8,195 nucleotides of DNA, taken from contig CAJPPQ010000053.1 in NCBI GenBank assembly GCA_905372605.1, positions 1 through 8,195 of the forward strand. The letters are read 5' to 3'. The notes beneath the pieces were generated by a model. The model saw only the letters and a list, made by a program, of their open reading frames with translations. It searched no databases and had not been told where the DNA came from. A program made the translations under genes and the position numbers. This document shows positions 1 to 5,152 of this stretch, piece by piece. Origin of the DNA: Porphyromonadaceae bacterium (GTDB lineage: Bacteria; Bacteroidota; Bacteroidia; Bacteroidales; Paludibacteraceae). How positions within the stretch are numbered: position 1 is the first letter of the stretch; each line of letters starts with the position of its first letter.

Positions 1-17
1 AAACATATATATAATAC

Positions 18-47
18 AAAAAGAGGTAGCCGCAAGCAGCTACCTCT
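18..47 (-). terminator. Rho-independent terminator of the DUF6261 gene
   Basis: A perfect 9-bp inverted repeat (AGAGGTAGC at 22-30, GCTACCTCT at 39-47) encloses an 8-nt loop. Read on the minus strand, the stem is followed directly by a run of five T (complement of 18-22). It lies 30 bp beyond the TAG stop of the DUF6261 gene, where its terminator is expected. There is no matching T-run for plus-strand transcripts, so it is one-directional. Confidence 0.85.
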
Positions 48-77
48 ACACGTATGAAAAATTTCAAACACATTTAT

Positions 78-854
78 CTAATCTTTGCTTACCTCCACGC
101 TCTTTTCGGCTTCTTTGGCAGTCTCTTTCTCTTTCTTGTCTTTGCTTCTTATACCTTTTTTAGAGCGACCCTTTACTGCCGAGTTGATACTATCGATTAT
201 TTGCGAACAGTTGTCGGCAAAGCTTTTATATTTCTTCGGCGACGACACACACATAGCGTCGAGGTACGTCAGGAGTTTGCCATTGATAAGTGCTATCAGC
301 GGTTTGCTTATCGACGACGCTTTGTCGGCAGCCGCCTGAGTACTCATCGTATGCTCGTACTCTGAGCGGAATTCGGCGAACTTATCTTGTTCGTATCGAA
401 GATTGTTTATTGCTTCGTTCACACCTGGCAGTTGCGGAAGTATCGAGAAGATGTTATCAGCCGATAGGTCTTTCATAAGCGACTCTATAAGGTTCGACTC
501 CTCGCTGTAGCTCGCTTTTGTAATCTTCGTACCATACTTTTTGAATACCGTATACAGTTTTTTACCCTCTATACGTATCGTATCGACGGGTATTACGTTA
601 TATGCCTCGACGAGTTTGCCGAGTACTCTCAGTGCATTGTCGCGGTGTAGGTCGAGCTCTTTCAGCTTCGACATTACACTGTCACGTCGAACCTCTTCCG
701 TAAGGCGGTCGCCCATTACGGTTATTTCATTGATTGTGGCAGCGATAAATTTATCGTCGTGCAATTTGTCTGTCTTTGCAAACAGAACCGACAGACGCTT
801 AGCTACGTCACCTACTTCGGTAACTCTTGTCGATGTTGATAGTTTCGATATCAT
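78..854 (-). CDS. DUF6261 family protein
   Basis: A 258-residue protein that I recognise by overall pattern as DUF6261, a family of unknown function widespread in Bacteroidota. Family-like stretches are LDLHRDNALRVL (about 67-78), the KYGTKITKASYSEES region (106-120) followed by a helical LIESLMKDL segment, and EQDKFAEFRSEY (155-166). The protein looks almost wholly alpha-helical, with no signal peptide or membrane segment, so it is probably cytoplasmic. The last 30 or so residues (about 229-258) are very rich in Lys, Glu and Ser and look disordered; such a tail could contact nucleic acid, but that is only inference. The start at 854 is fixed by AGGAGG 7 nt upstream. It ends in TAG before an intrinsic terminator, so it is a single-gene unit. 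The predicted promoter is about 520 bp upstream, beyond a tandem hairpin array. No function should be assigned. Confidence 0.8.
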   Translation of the reverse strand: MISKLSTSTRVTEVGDVAKRLSVLFAKTDKLHDDKFIAATINEITVMGDRLTEEVRRDSVMSKLKELDLHRDNALRVLGKLVEAYNVIPVDTIRIEGKKLYTVFKKYGTKITKASYSEESNLIESLMKDLSADNIFSILPQLPGVNEAINNLRYEQDKFAEFRSEYEHTMSTQAAADKASSISKPLIALINGKLLTYLDAMCVSSPKKYKSFADNCSQIIDSINSAVKGRSKKGIRSKDKKEKETAKEAEKSVEVSKD

Positions 855-861
855 TTTTGTT

Positions 862-867
862 CCTCCT
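862..867 (-). promoter_or_regulatory. Strong Shine-Dalgarno of the DUF6261 gene
   Basis: The minus strand reads AAAGGAGGAACAAAAATG, giving a full AGGAGG core 7 nt before the ATG at 854. This is unusual for the phylum, where most genes lack a Shine-Dalgarno. The lipoprotein and exonuclease genes in this window have none that is convincing. It fixes the start codon and suggests efficient or differently controlled translation. Confidence 0.8.
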
Positions 868-1045
868 TTTTTAGGTTTATATTATATGAGTATATCTCTA
901 AATATAGATAGTTTTTTATATACTTTTTTCATGACCGATTAGGAAATTAAATATTACCATTATTTCCGTGCCTACTTAGGTACTAAAATTTATATGTTTT
1001 TTTCATCCCTCATTAGGCAGTATCTGTTTTCACTTGTTTTCGACC

Positions 1046-1063
1046 GTTGCCTGATTAGGCAAC
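1046..1063 (-). repeat. Array hairpin 1
   Basis: Perfect inverted repeat GTTGCCT / AGGCAAC (1046-1052 and 1057-1063) with loop GATT. In minus-strand RNA the stem is GUUGCCU / AGGCAAC with loop AAUC. Confidence 0.8.
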
Positions 1064-1087
1064 ATACGTTTTCACCAGTTTTCGACC

Positions 1088-1105
1088 GTTGCCTGATTAG
1101 GCAAC
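1088..1105 (-). repeat. Array hairpin 2
   Basis: Identical to hairpin 1, exactly 42 bp further on: arms 1088-1094 and 1099-1105, all seven pairs Watson-Crick. Confidence 0.8.
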
Positions 1106-1129
1106 ATACGTTTTTACCTGTTTCCGACC

Positions 1130-1147
1130 GTTACCCGATTAGGCAAC
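1130..1147 (-). repeat. Array hairpin 3 (two variant positions)
   Basis: The plus-strand arms are GTTACCC and AGGCAAC, which would give two A-C mismatches in plus-strand RNA. In minus-strand RNA the same bases read GUUGCCU and GGGUAAC, and both variant positions become G-U wobble pairs, so all seven pairs survive. Confidence 0.75.
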
Positions 1148-1171
1148 GACTGTTTTCACCTGTTTCCGACC

Positions 1172-1189
1172 GTTGCCCGATTAGGCAAC
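1172..1189 (-). repeat. Array hairpin 4 (one variant position)
   Basis: The plus-strand arms are GTTGCCC and AGGCAAC, with a C-A mismatch at the loop end. In minus-strand RNA this is a U-G wobble, so the stem stays intact only in that orientation. Confidence 0.75.
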
Positions 1190-1370
1190 TACTATTTCCT
1201 TTTATTTTCAATATTTCGTCTCATAGGCAACGTATATTTTAATCATATTTTATTCATCCTATTCATACCATACTATTGCCTTATATGTCTTTTATCGCTT
1301 CCGATATAGACACTATATATTGTTTATAATTTTCGTATAAATCGTATACCAAAATCATACCTCTCAAGTG

Positions 1371-1399
1371 CAAAGGTAATATATTTTTTTTAGAAACAA
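1371..1399 (-). promoter_or_regulatory. Bacteroides-type promoter reading towards the array and DUF6261
   Basis: The minus strand carries TACCTTTG (complement of CAAAGGTA at 1371-1378), an exact match to the Bacteroidetes -7 consensus TAnnTTTG. A TTG trinucleotide (complement of 1397-1399) lies 18 nt upstream, close to the position of the -33 TTTG element. The same TGCAAAGGTA context recurs at the promoter of the lipoprotein gene. Transcription should begin near 1365 and run leftwards, giving the DUF6261 gene a leader of about 510 nt that includes the whole repeat array. The assignment rests on consensus matching only. Confidence 0.65.
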
Positions 1400-1521
1400 T
1401 AAAAAACAGAAAAAAATTGTACAAATCATATATTTTAATATTATAGAAATATACGGATATTGATAAAACAGTGTTCGGTAGATAGTTGTGAATAATATTT
1501 CGTTACTTATCCGATACGACG

Positions 1522-1549
1522 AAAAATGGCAATCGCCGAACGATTGCCA
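1522..1549 (-). terminator. aroA: Rho-independent terminator of the lipoprotein-aroA operon
   Basis: A perfect 9-bp inverted repeat (TGGCAATCG at 1527-1535, CGATTGCCA at 1541-1549) has a 5-nt loop. On the minus strand it is followed by a run of five T (complement of 1522-1526). It begins 41 bp past the aroA stop codon. It also separates the aroA transcript from the DUF6261 promoter at 1371-1378, so DUF6261 should be an independent unit. Confidence 0.88.
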
Positions 1550-1589
1550 CAACAACATTAATAACAATGAAATGAAATTTTTTTTAGAT

Positions 1590-2822
1590 TTACTGTCTTA
1601 TTTTCCTTGCTTTCTCCTTCGAATTACGGACAACCTGTAGCTCGAGATCTTTCCAGAACGTCGGATACGATTTATCGACAACCTCAGGGTTCAGTATCTT
1701 GAGCGGTTGCTTCTGTGCCATCAGTGCGAAAGCCATCGCTATACGATGGTCGGAGTAAGTATTGATGTACGGGCGAGCGACGGCGGTGCTGCGAATACCC
1801 TGCCAATAAAGGCTATTGCTGTCGCTGCAGAGGCGGTAGCCACACTTTGCCAGCTCGCTTACGAGAGCCTCGATACGGTCGCTCTCCTTGAGCCGCAAAT
1901 GTCCGATTCCCAAGAAACGAAACTCTACGCCAAGCATACAGCATAGCACTGCCATCGTCGGTACAAGGTCTGGCGTGGCATTGAGGTCGTACTCGACGCT
2001 TCGAGGCAATCGTACTTCGGCGTTGCTCTTTCGGCTGAGAGTTACGATACCGTCGGAGTAGGCAGCGTCCACTCCGAAGTCGGCAATGAGGTCTACTATA
2101 CGGCTATCGGGCTGATAGCTCTTTTCGTCGAAGTATCCTATCTGCAAGCTATCCAAATCGCTGACGGCAAAATATGCAAACCAAAAGGCAGCCGACGAAT
2201 AGTCTGCCTCTACTTTGTAGTCGGAGCAGATATAGCTGCATTGCGGTATACTTATAGTATCGCCATCGACCGATAGACCGACTCCTGCCCGTGCCATCAC
2301 ATCGCCCGTAAGCAATACGTATGGATACGACGAGCATCCCCTGAGCCTGATACGGAGACCTCCATCGACGATGGGTGCGATGAGCATCAGAGCCGATACA
2401 TATTGGCTGCTCTCCGATGCGTCGATTTCGATAGTGGCGGTGTGTAGCCGTCTGCCGAAGATATGTATCGGCAGATGCTCGGGGCATCGGATATATTCGA
2501 TGTCGGCTCCAAGCAGCCTTAGCGAGTCGACGAGCGGAGCTATCGGACGTTCGCTCAGCCGCCGACTACCCTCCAATATATATTCCTCGCCGTCGCCGCG
2601 AGACGATAGAAAAGCAGTCAGGAACCGCATAGCTGTCCCTGACTGACCGATATTTAAACGACTTATTTTCGAATTTAATACATCTCTTAATATTGCCGTA
2701 TCGTCGCAGGCAATATTATCTGTACTCAGTATCTCTTTGCCACAGATAGCCTCTATAATCAGCCGTCTGGCTACGATACTCTTCGACGGTGGCAGTACGA
2801 TTATTTCTTGTCTACCTTCCAC
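1590..2822 (-). CDS. aroA: 3-phosphoshikimate 1-carboxyvinyltransferase (EPSP synthase)
   Basis: Transfers the enolpyruvyl group of phosphoenolpyruvate to shikimate-3-phosphate, the sixth step of the cytoplasmic shikimate pathway. With the GTG start at 2822 the protein has 410 residues, a usual length. Family motifs appear in order: LPPSKS (10-15; substrate-binding K14 and S15, with R19 after), SGTAMR (61-66), SERP (90-93), ESSQYVSAL (137-145), the D285 region (ATPDLVPTMAV, catalytic Asp), LKESDRIEAL (311-320; K312, E313 and R316), YSDHRIAMAF (356-365) and KSYPTFW (384-390). All key residues are present, so it should be active. Phe67 stands where E. coli has Pro101; I recall this as normal in Bacteroidales. 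The start is uncertain: the frame stays open into the upstream gene. GTG at 2822 overlaps it by 22 bp and has AGGAGG 13 nt upstream; ATG at 2849 would add nine residues, mostly Arg, Gln and Lys. It is translated with the lipoprotein gene and ends before a terminator. Confidence 0.95.
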   Translation of the reverse strand: MEGRQEIIVLPPSKSIVARRLIIEAICGKEILSTDNIACDDTAILRDVLNSKISRLNIGQSGTAMRFLTAFLSSRGDGEEYILEGSRRLSERPIAPLVDSLRLLGADIEYIRCPEHLPIHIFGRRLHTATIEIDASESSQYVSALMLIAPIVDGGLRIRLRGCSSYPYVLLTGDVMARAGVGLSVDGDTISIPQCSYICSDYKVEADYSSAAFWFAYFAVSDLDSLQIGYFDEKSYQPDSRIVDLIADFGVDAAYSDGIVTLSRKSNAEVRLPRSVEYDLNATPDLVPTMAVLCCMLGVEFRFLGIGHLRLKESDRIEALVSELAKCGYRLCSDSNSLYWQGIRSTAVARPYINTYSDHRIAMAFALMAQKQPLKILNPEVVDKSYPTFWKDLELQVVRNSKEKARKIRQ

Positions 2823-4156
2823 ACGAGACTGTTTTTGCCTCCTGCCCATACGTCTTTGATGAAAGAACCGTCGGCTGCTCTGCCGCCTACGATGTATATA
2901 CGTTTTTTCTTCGGCATTACAACGACCTGTGCGTTGTAGCGTGGCGAAAATAGCGGACTTAGCTTCATCTTGTCTGTGGCAGTAGCCCACGTAATGCCGT
3001 AATCGGGCGAGTAAATATAGTAATTGGTCGTTACTATGCCGCTGTTGTCTTTGCCGCCGATGAGCATCAGTTTGTCGTCGTATTGGAATACTGCCACGTC
3101 GCGGCGAGGGGTCATCAGCGTGCTGTTGCTACCGATATTGACCCAGTAAAGTCCGTTTTCCGACGTCCACACCGAACCGAGCAGATTGCCGCCCTTGTCG
3201 ACACCTCCTGCGATGTATACCCTATCGACTCCATTGGCGGAGCGGTCGCTCCAGATGCCTGCCCCGTCGACGGGGAAGTTGTCGGGCAGCGTTCTCGAAG
3301 GAGTAGCGAGCCGTAATAGCTCCCAATCGCCTGCCGCCAACCGATAGAGCTTCAGCGACGTATTGTCGATGGCGTAGATGTTTCCTCCGATAGAGCAGAG
3401 TAGGTTGTCGACGCTCTTTGTCGTCGTCTTCCGTTGCCACGTCAGCCCGTCTGCCGAGCGGTAGAGGTCTGTATTGTGTGCCATGTAGAGACTATCGCCT
3501 ACGGCGAGCATATACCTGAGGTCGATACCGGCGGGCAGCCCCGTGGGTGTCTTTGCCTGCCACGACTTGCCGTCGGAGCTCGTGTAGACCGATAGAGCCG
3601 AGCCGTTGGCAGTGTACCACATCATGACGCTATCGCGTCTGACGAGCTTTTCTTGTGTGATATTCTGAGGAATGGCATTCGTCAGTATGCCGCTCCATAG
3701 GTATAGGTCGGGGTCTTGCTTATGAGCGTAGAGCATTACCTTGTAGAGGTAGTGTGTCTTCTTGTCGGCAGCTGTGGTCTCGATGTATACGATGTCGGTG
3801 AAGTTTACCGTATCGGGCGATTTGTCTAATGCGTCGAACTCCTTTTGCCTTACTCCGTCTTTGGTCTCGAATATCTTCGCCGAGCTAAGCCTGCTCTGGC
3901 CGAGGGTAACTACCAACGCTTCGAGCTTCGTACCGTAAGGTAGAGAGTCTACGGGAGTGATAGTACCGTTTCCCTTCGATATTTCTTTGATATTGTATTT
4001 TACCTTCGACAAATCGATGGTGGTGTCTTTGTATTTGAGCGAAAAGGAGGTAATCTTGGCGTTTTCGCTAAGCCCCTCCGATTGTTTGCCTAAGCAGGAA
4101 GTCAGTATTGCTCCGACAACGGCTGCTATGAAAAAAAATTTGTTTCTCATCGTCAT
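2801..4156 (-). CDS. DUF6242-like lipoprotein with Asp-box/Kelch beta-propeller
   Basis: A 451-residue exported lipoprotein. Residues 3-21 form a lipoprotein signal: MRNK, a hydrophobic stretch, then the lipobox LTSC with Cys21 as the lipidation site. The residues after Cys (LGKQSE) lack the acidic run of the Bacteroidetes surface-export signal, so a periplasm-facing location is more likely, though not certain. Residues 30-160 look like a compact beta domain. The rest carries Asp-box-like turns (SSDGKSW about 193-199, SADGLTW 234-240, SENGLYW 332-338, SPDYGITW 383-390) and Kelch-like GG strands (IAGGVDKGG 315-323, IGGKDNSG 366-373, IVGGRAADG 422-430), consistent with a beta-propeller. The layout matches DUF6242 proteins of Bacteroidales as I recall them. 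Function is unknown; no catalytic residues are evident, and the fold suggests binding. The ATG two codons later (4150) is an equally possible start. It is first in an operon with aroA, with no obvious functional link. Confidence 0.8.
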   Translation of the reverse strand: MTMRNKFFFIAAVVGAILTSCLGKQSEGLSENAKITSFSLKYKDTTIDLSKVKYNIKEISKGNGTITPVDSLPYGTKLEALVVTLGQSRLSSAKIFETKDGVRQKEFDALDKSPDTVNFTDIVYIETTAADKKTHYLYKVMLYAHKQDPDLYLWSGILTNAIPQNITQEKLVRRDSVMMWYTANGSALSVYTSSDGKSWQAKTPTGLPAGIDLRYMLAVGDSLYMAHNTDLYRSADGLTWQRKTTTKSVDNLLCSIGGNIYAIDNTSLKLYRLAAGDWELLRLATPSRTLPDNFPVDGAGIWSDRSANGVDRVYIAGGVDKGGNLLGSVWTSENGLYWVNIGSNSTLMTPRRDVAVFQYDDKLMLIGGKDNSGIVTTNYYIYSPDYGITWATATDKMKLSPLFSPRYNAQVVVMPKKKRIYIVGGRAADGSFIKDVWAGGKNSLVWKVDKK

Positions 4157-4186
4157 TAATGCTATTGTATTATTACTTTACGAGTG

Positions 4187-4194
4187 CAAAGGTA
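4187..4194 (-). promoter_or_regulatory. -7 box of the lipoprotein-aroA operon
   Basis: The minus strand reads TACCTTTG, an exact TAnnTTTG match in the same TGCAAAGGTA context as the DUF6261 promoter. No clear -33 TTTG is visible at the expected distance. Transcription would start near 4181, leaving a leader of about 25 nt before the ATG at 4156. Confidence 0.65.
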
Positions 4195-4238
4195 TGAAAA
4201 AAAACGTACTTATGGCAGAATTTTATTTTTTTTAAATG

Positions 4239-4246
4239 TAACTTTG
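4239..4246 (+). promoter_or_regulatory. -7 box of the exonuclease gene
   Basis: TAACTTTG matches TAnnTTTG exactly and lies 34 bp before the ATG at 4281; transcription should start near 4252. The -33 region is T-rich without a clean TTTG. It is 44 bp from the divergent -7 box at 4187-4194, so the two promoters share the AT-rich stretch between them. Confidence 0.6.
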
Positions 4247-4280
4247 TAGCCGCTTTTAGTAATAATCAAAAGAGTGAAAT

Positions 4281-5039
4281 ATGAAATTGAATCTCAAGAA
4301 CCCGATAGTATTTTTCGACTTGGAAACCACCGGTATCAACGTATCTTCCGATAGAATAGTGGAGATAACCTACCTGAAAGTAGAACCCAACGGCAACAAG
4401 ACATCTAAAACCTTACGAATCAACCCGCAAATGCACATACCCGAACAGGCTTCGGCCGTACACGGTATATACGACCAAGATGTGGCCGATTGCCCTGCGT
4501 TCCGACAGGTCGCCGCAAGTATAGCCAAAGATATCGAGGGCTGCGACTTGGCGGGGTACAACTCGATAAACTTCGATATACCGCTGCTTGTAGAGGAATT
4601 TCTGCGTGCCGATGTCGACATCGACCTCAAGCGACGTAAGTTTGTAGATGTGATGGTGATTTTCTACAAGCAAGAACCCCGCAACCTGTCGGCAGCATAC
4701 AAATTCTATTGCGGCAAAGACCTGAGCAATGCTCACAGCTCCGAAGCCGATACGATGGCTACCCTCGAGATACTCGAGGCTCAACTCTGTCGGTATGGCG
4801 ACTTGGAAAACACTATCGACTTCTTGTCGGAATACTCCTCGCACAATAAAAACGTCGACTATGCAGGGCGTATCATATACGACGACAAAAAACGAGAAAT
4901 ATTCAACTTCGGCAAGTACAAAGGTATGCTCGTCGTCGAAGTCTTCCGACGCGACCCGAGCTATTACCAATGGATGATGAATGGCGATTTTCCGCTCTAT
5001 ACCAAAAAAGTCATCACCCGCCTCAAGCTGCAATCGTAG
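4281..5039 (+). CDS. DEDDh 3'-5' exonuclease with ExoX-like C-terminal domain
   Basis: A 252-residue DnaQ-superfamily nuclease expected to remove nucleotides from 3' ends using two metal ions. Exo I is FFDLETTG (11-18; D13 and E15), Exo II is GYNSINFDIPLL (92-103; D99), and Exo III is HSSEAD (152-157; H152 and D157), the DEDDh spacing. All four acidic residues and the histidine are present. Residues of about 196-245 (NFGKYKGMLVVEV and YYQWMMNGDF) match the small domain found at the C-terminus of ExoX-like exonucleases. No polymerase is fused or adjacent, so this is a stand-alone nuclease. A role as the replicative epsilon proofreader is possible but less likely than DNA repair or RNA processing. 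The ATG has no good Shine-Dalgarno, as is usual in the phylum. It is monocistronic and convergent with the DUF2723 gene. Confidence 0.9.
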   Translation: MKLNLKNPIVFFDLETTGINVSSDRIVEITYLKVEPNGNKTSKTLRINPQMHIPEQASAVHGIYDQDVADCPAFRQVAASIAKDIEGCDLAGYNSINFDIPLLVEEFLRADVDIDLKRRKFVDVMVIFYKQEPRNLSAAYKFYCGKDLSNAHSSEADTMATLEILEAQLCRYGDLENTIDFLSEYSSHNKNVDYAGRIIYDDKKREIFNFGKYKGMLVVEVFRRDPSYYQWMMNGDFPLYTKKVITRLKLQS

Positions 5040-5057
5040 CTGTCCGACGACTTCCTC

Positions 5058-5075
5058 TGTCGGTCTACCCCGACA
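5058..5075. repeat. Small hairpin after the exonuclease stop
   Basis: TGTCGG and CCGACA (5058-5063 and 5070-5075) form a perfect 6-bp stem with a 6-nt loop. No T-run follows on either strand, so it is not a terminator itself; it may protect the 3' end of the transcript or be chance. Confidence 0.4.
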
Positions 5076-5084
5076 AACAGAGAG

Positions 5085-5123
5085 AAAAAGACGACGCCTT
5101 ATCGCAAGGAGTCGTCCTTTTTT
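5085..5123. terminator. Bidirectional terminator between convergent genes
   Basis: The stem GACGACGCC / GGAGTCGTC (5090-5098 and 5108-5116; one G-A mismatch, 9-nt loop) is followed by six T on the plus strand (5118-5123). It is preceded by five A (5085-5089), which give a T-run on the minus strand. It can therefore end both the exonuclease transcript and the DUF2723 transcript, whose stop codon is 30 bp to the right. Confidence 0.82.
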
Positions 5124-5152
5124 CTATAATAATCATTTAAACGTTAAGCTTT

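Larger units (their letters stand above)
941..1266 (-). repeat. Tandem hairpin-forming repeat array, 42-bp period
   Basis: Copies anchored on the AGG of GATTAGGCAAC start at 941, 978, 1015, 1057, 1099, 1141, 1183 and 1225. The first two steps are 37 bp and the remaining five are exactly 42 bp. The units at 1015-1182 are the most alike; the outer ones are decayed. Junctions between the central units form an inverted repeat, GTTGCCT-GATT-AGGCAAC, with 7-bp arms and a 4-nt loop. The whole unit is repeated rather than a short repeat with unique spacers, and no cas gene is present, so this is not CRISPR. The array lies between the DUF6261 gene and a promoter pointing towards it, so it is probably transcribed on the minus strand as leader RNA. 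Strand assignment is inferred. Confidence 0.9.
855..1589. other. Long intergenic region without a convincing gene
   Basis: These 735 bases hold, from the left, the ribosome-binding site and AT-rich leader of the DUF6261 gene, the hairpin array (941-1266), an AT-rich stretch, a minus-strand promoter (1371-1378), another AT-rich stretch and the aroA terminator (1522-1549). A 25-codon minus-strand reading frame (1281-1358) begins within a few nt of the predicted transcription start; nothing supports its translation beyond that position. No other feature was found. Confidence 0.75.

Noticed and set aside
994..1242. Plus-strand reading frame of 82 codons encoding a 14-residue repeat
   Set aside because: The frame is open only because the period of 42 is a multiple of three. 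The repeat extends outside the frame on both sides, with 37-bp steps on the left, and there is no ribosome-binding site or promoter. The pattern is better explained by a DNA or RNA repeat.
941..1266. CRISPR array
   Set aside because: The full 42-bp unit is repeated with no unique spacers, copies drift, and no cas genes lie nearby.
1364..1567. Minus-strand reading frame of 67 codons
   Set aside because: It contains the whole aroA terminator and the DUF6261 promoter, is AT-rich, and resembles no known family.
2822..2990. The 56 extra codons upstream of the chosen aroA start
   Set aside because: They overlap the lipoprotein gene and encode an Arg/Gln-rich stretch unlike any EPSP synthase N-terminus.
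4413..5033. Long antisense frame (206 codons) over the exonuclease gene
   Set aside because: It lies opposite a well-supported gene with complete catalytic motifs and shows no recognisable domain; it is a codon-bias shadow.
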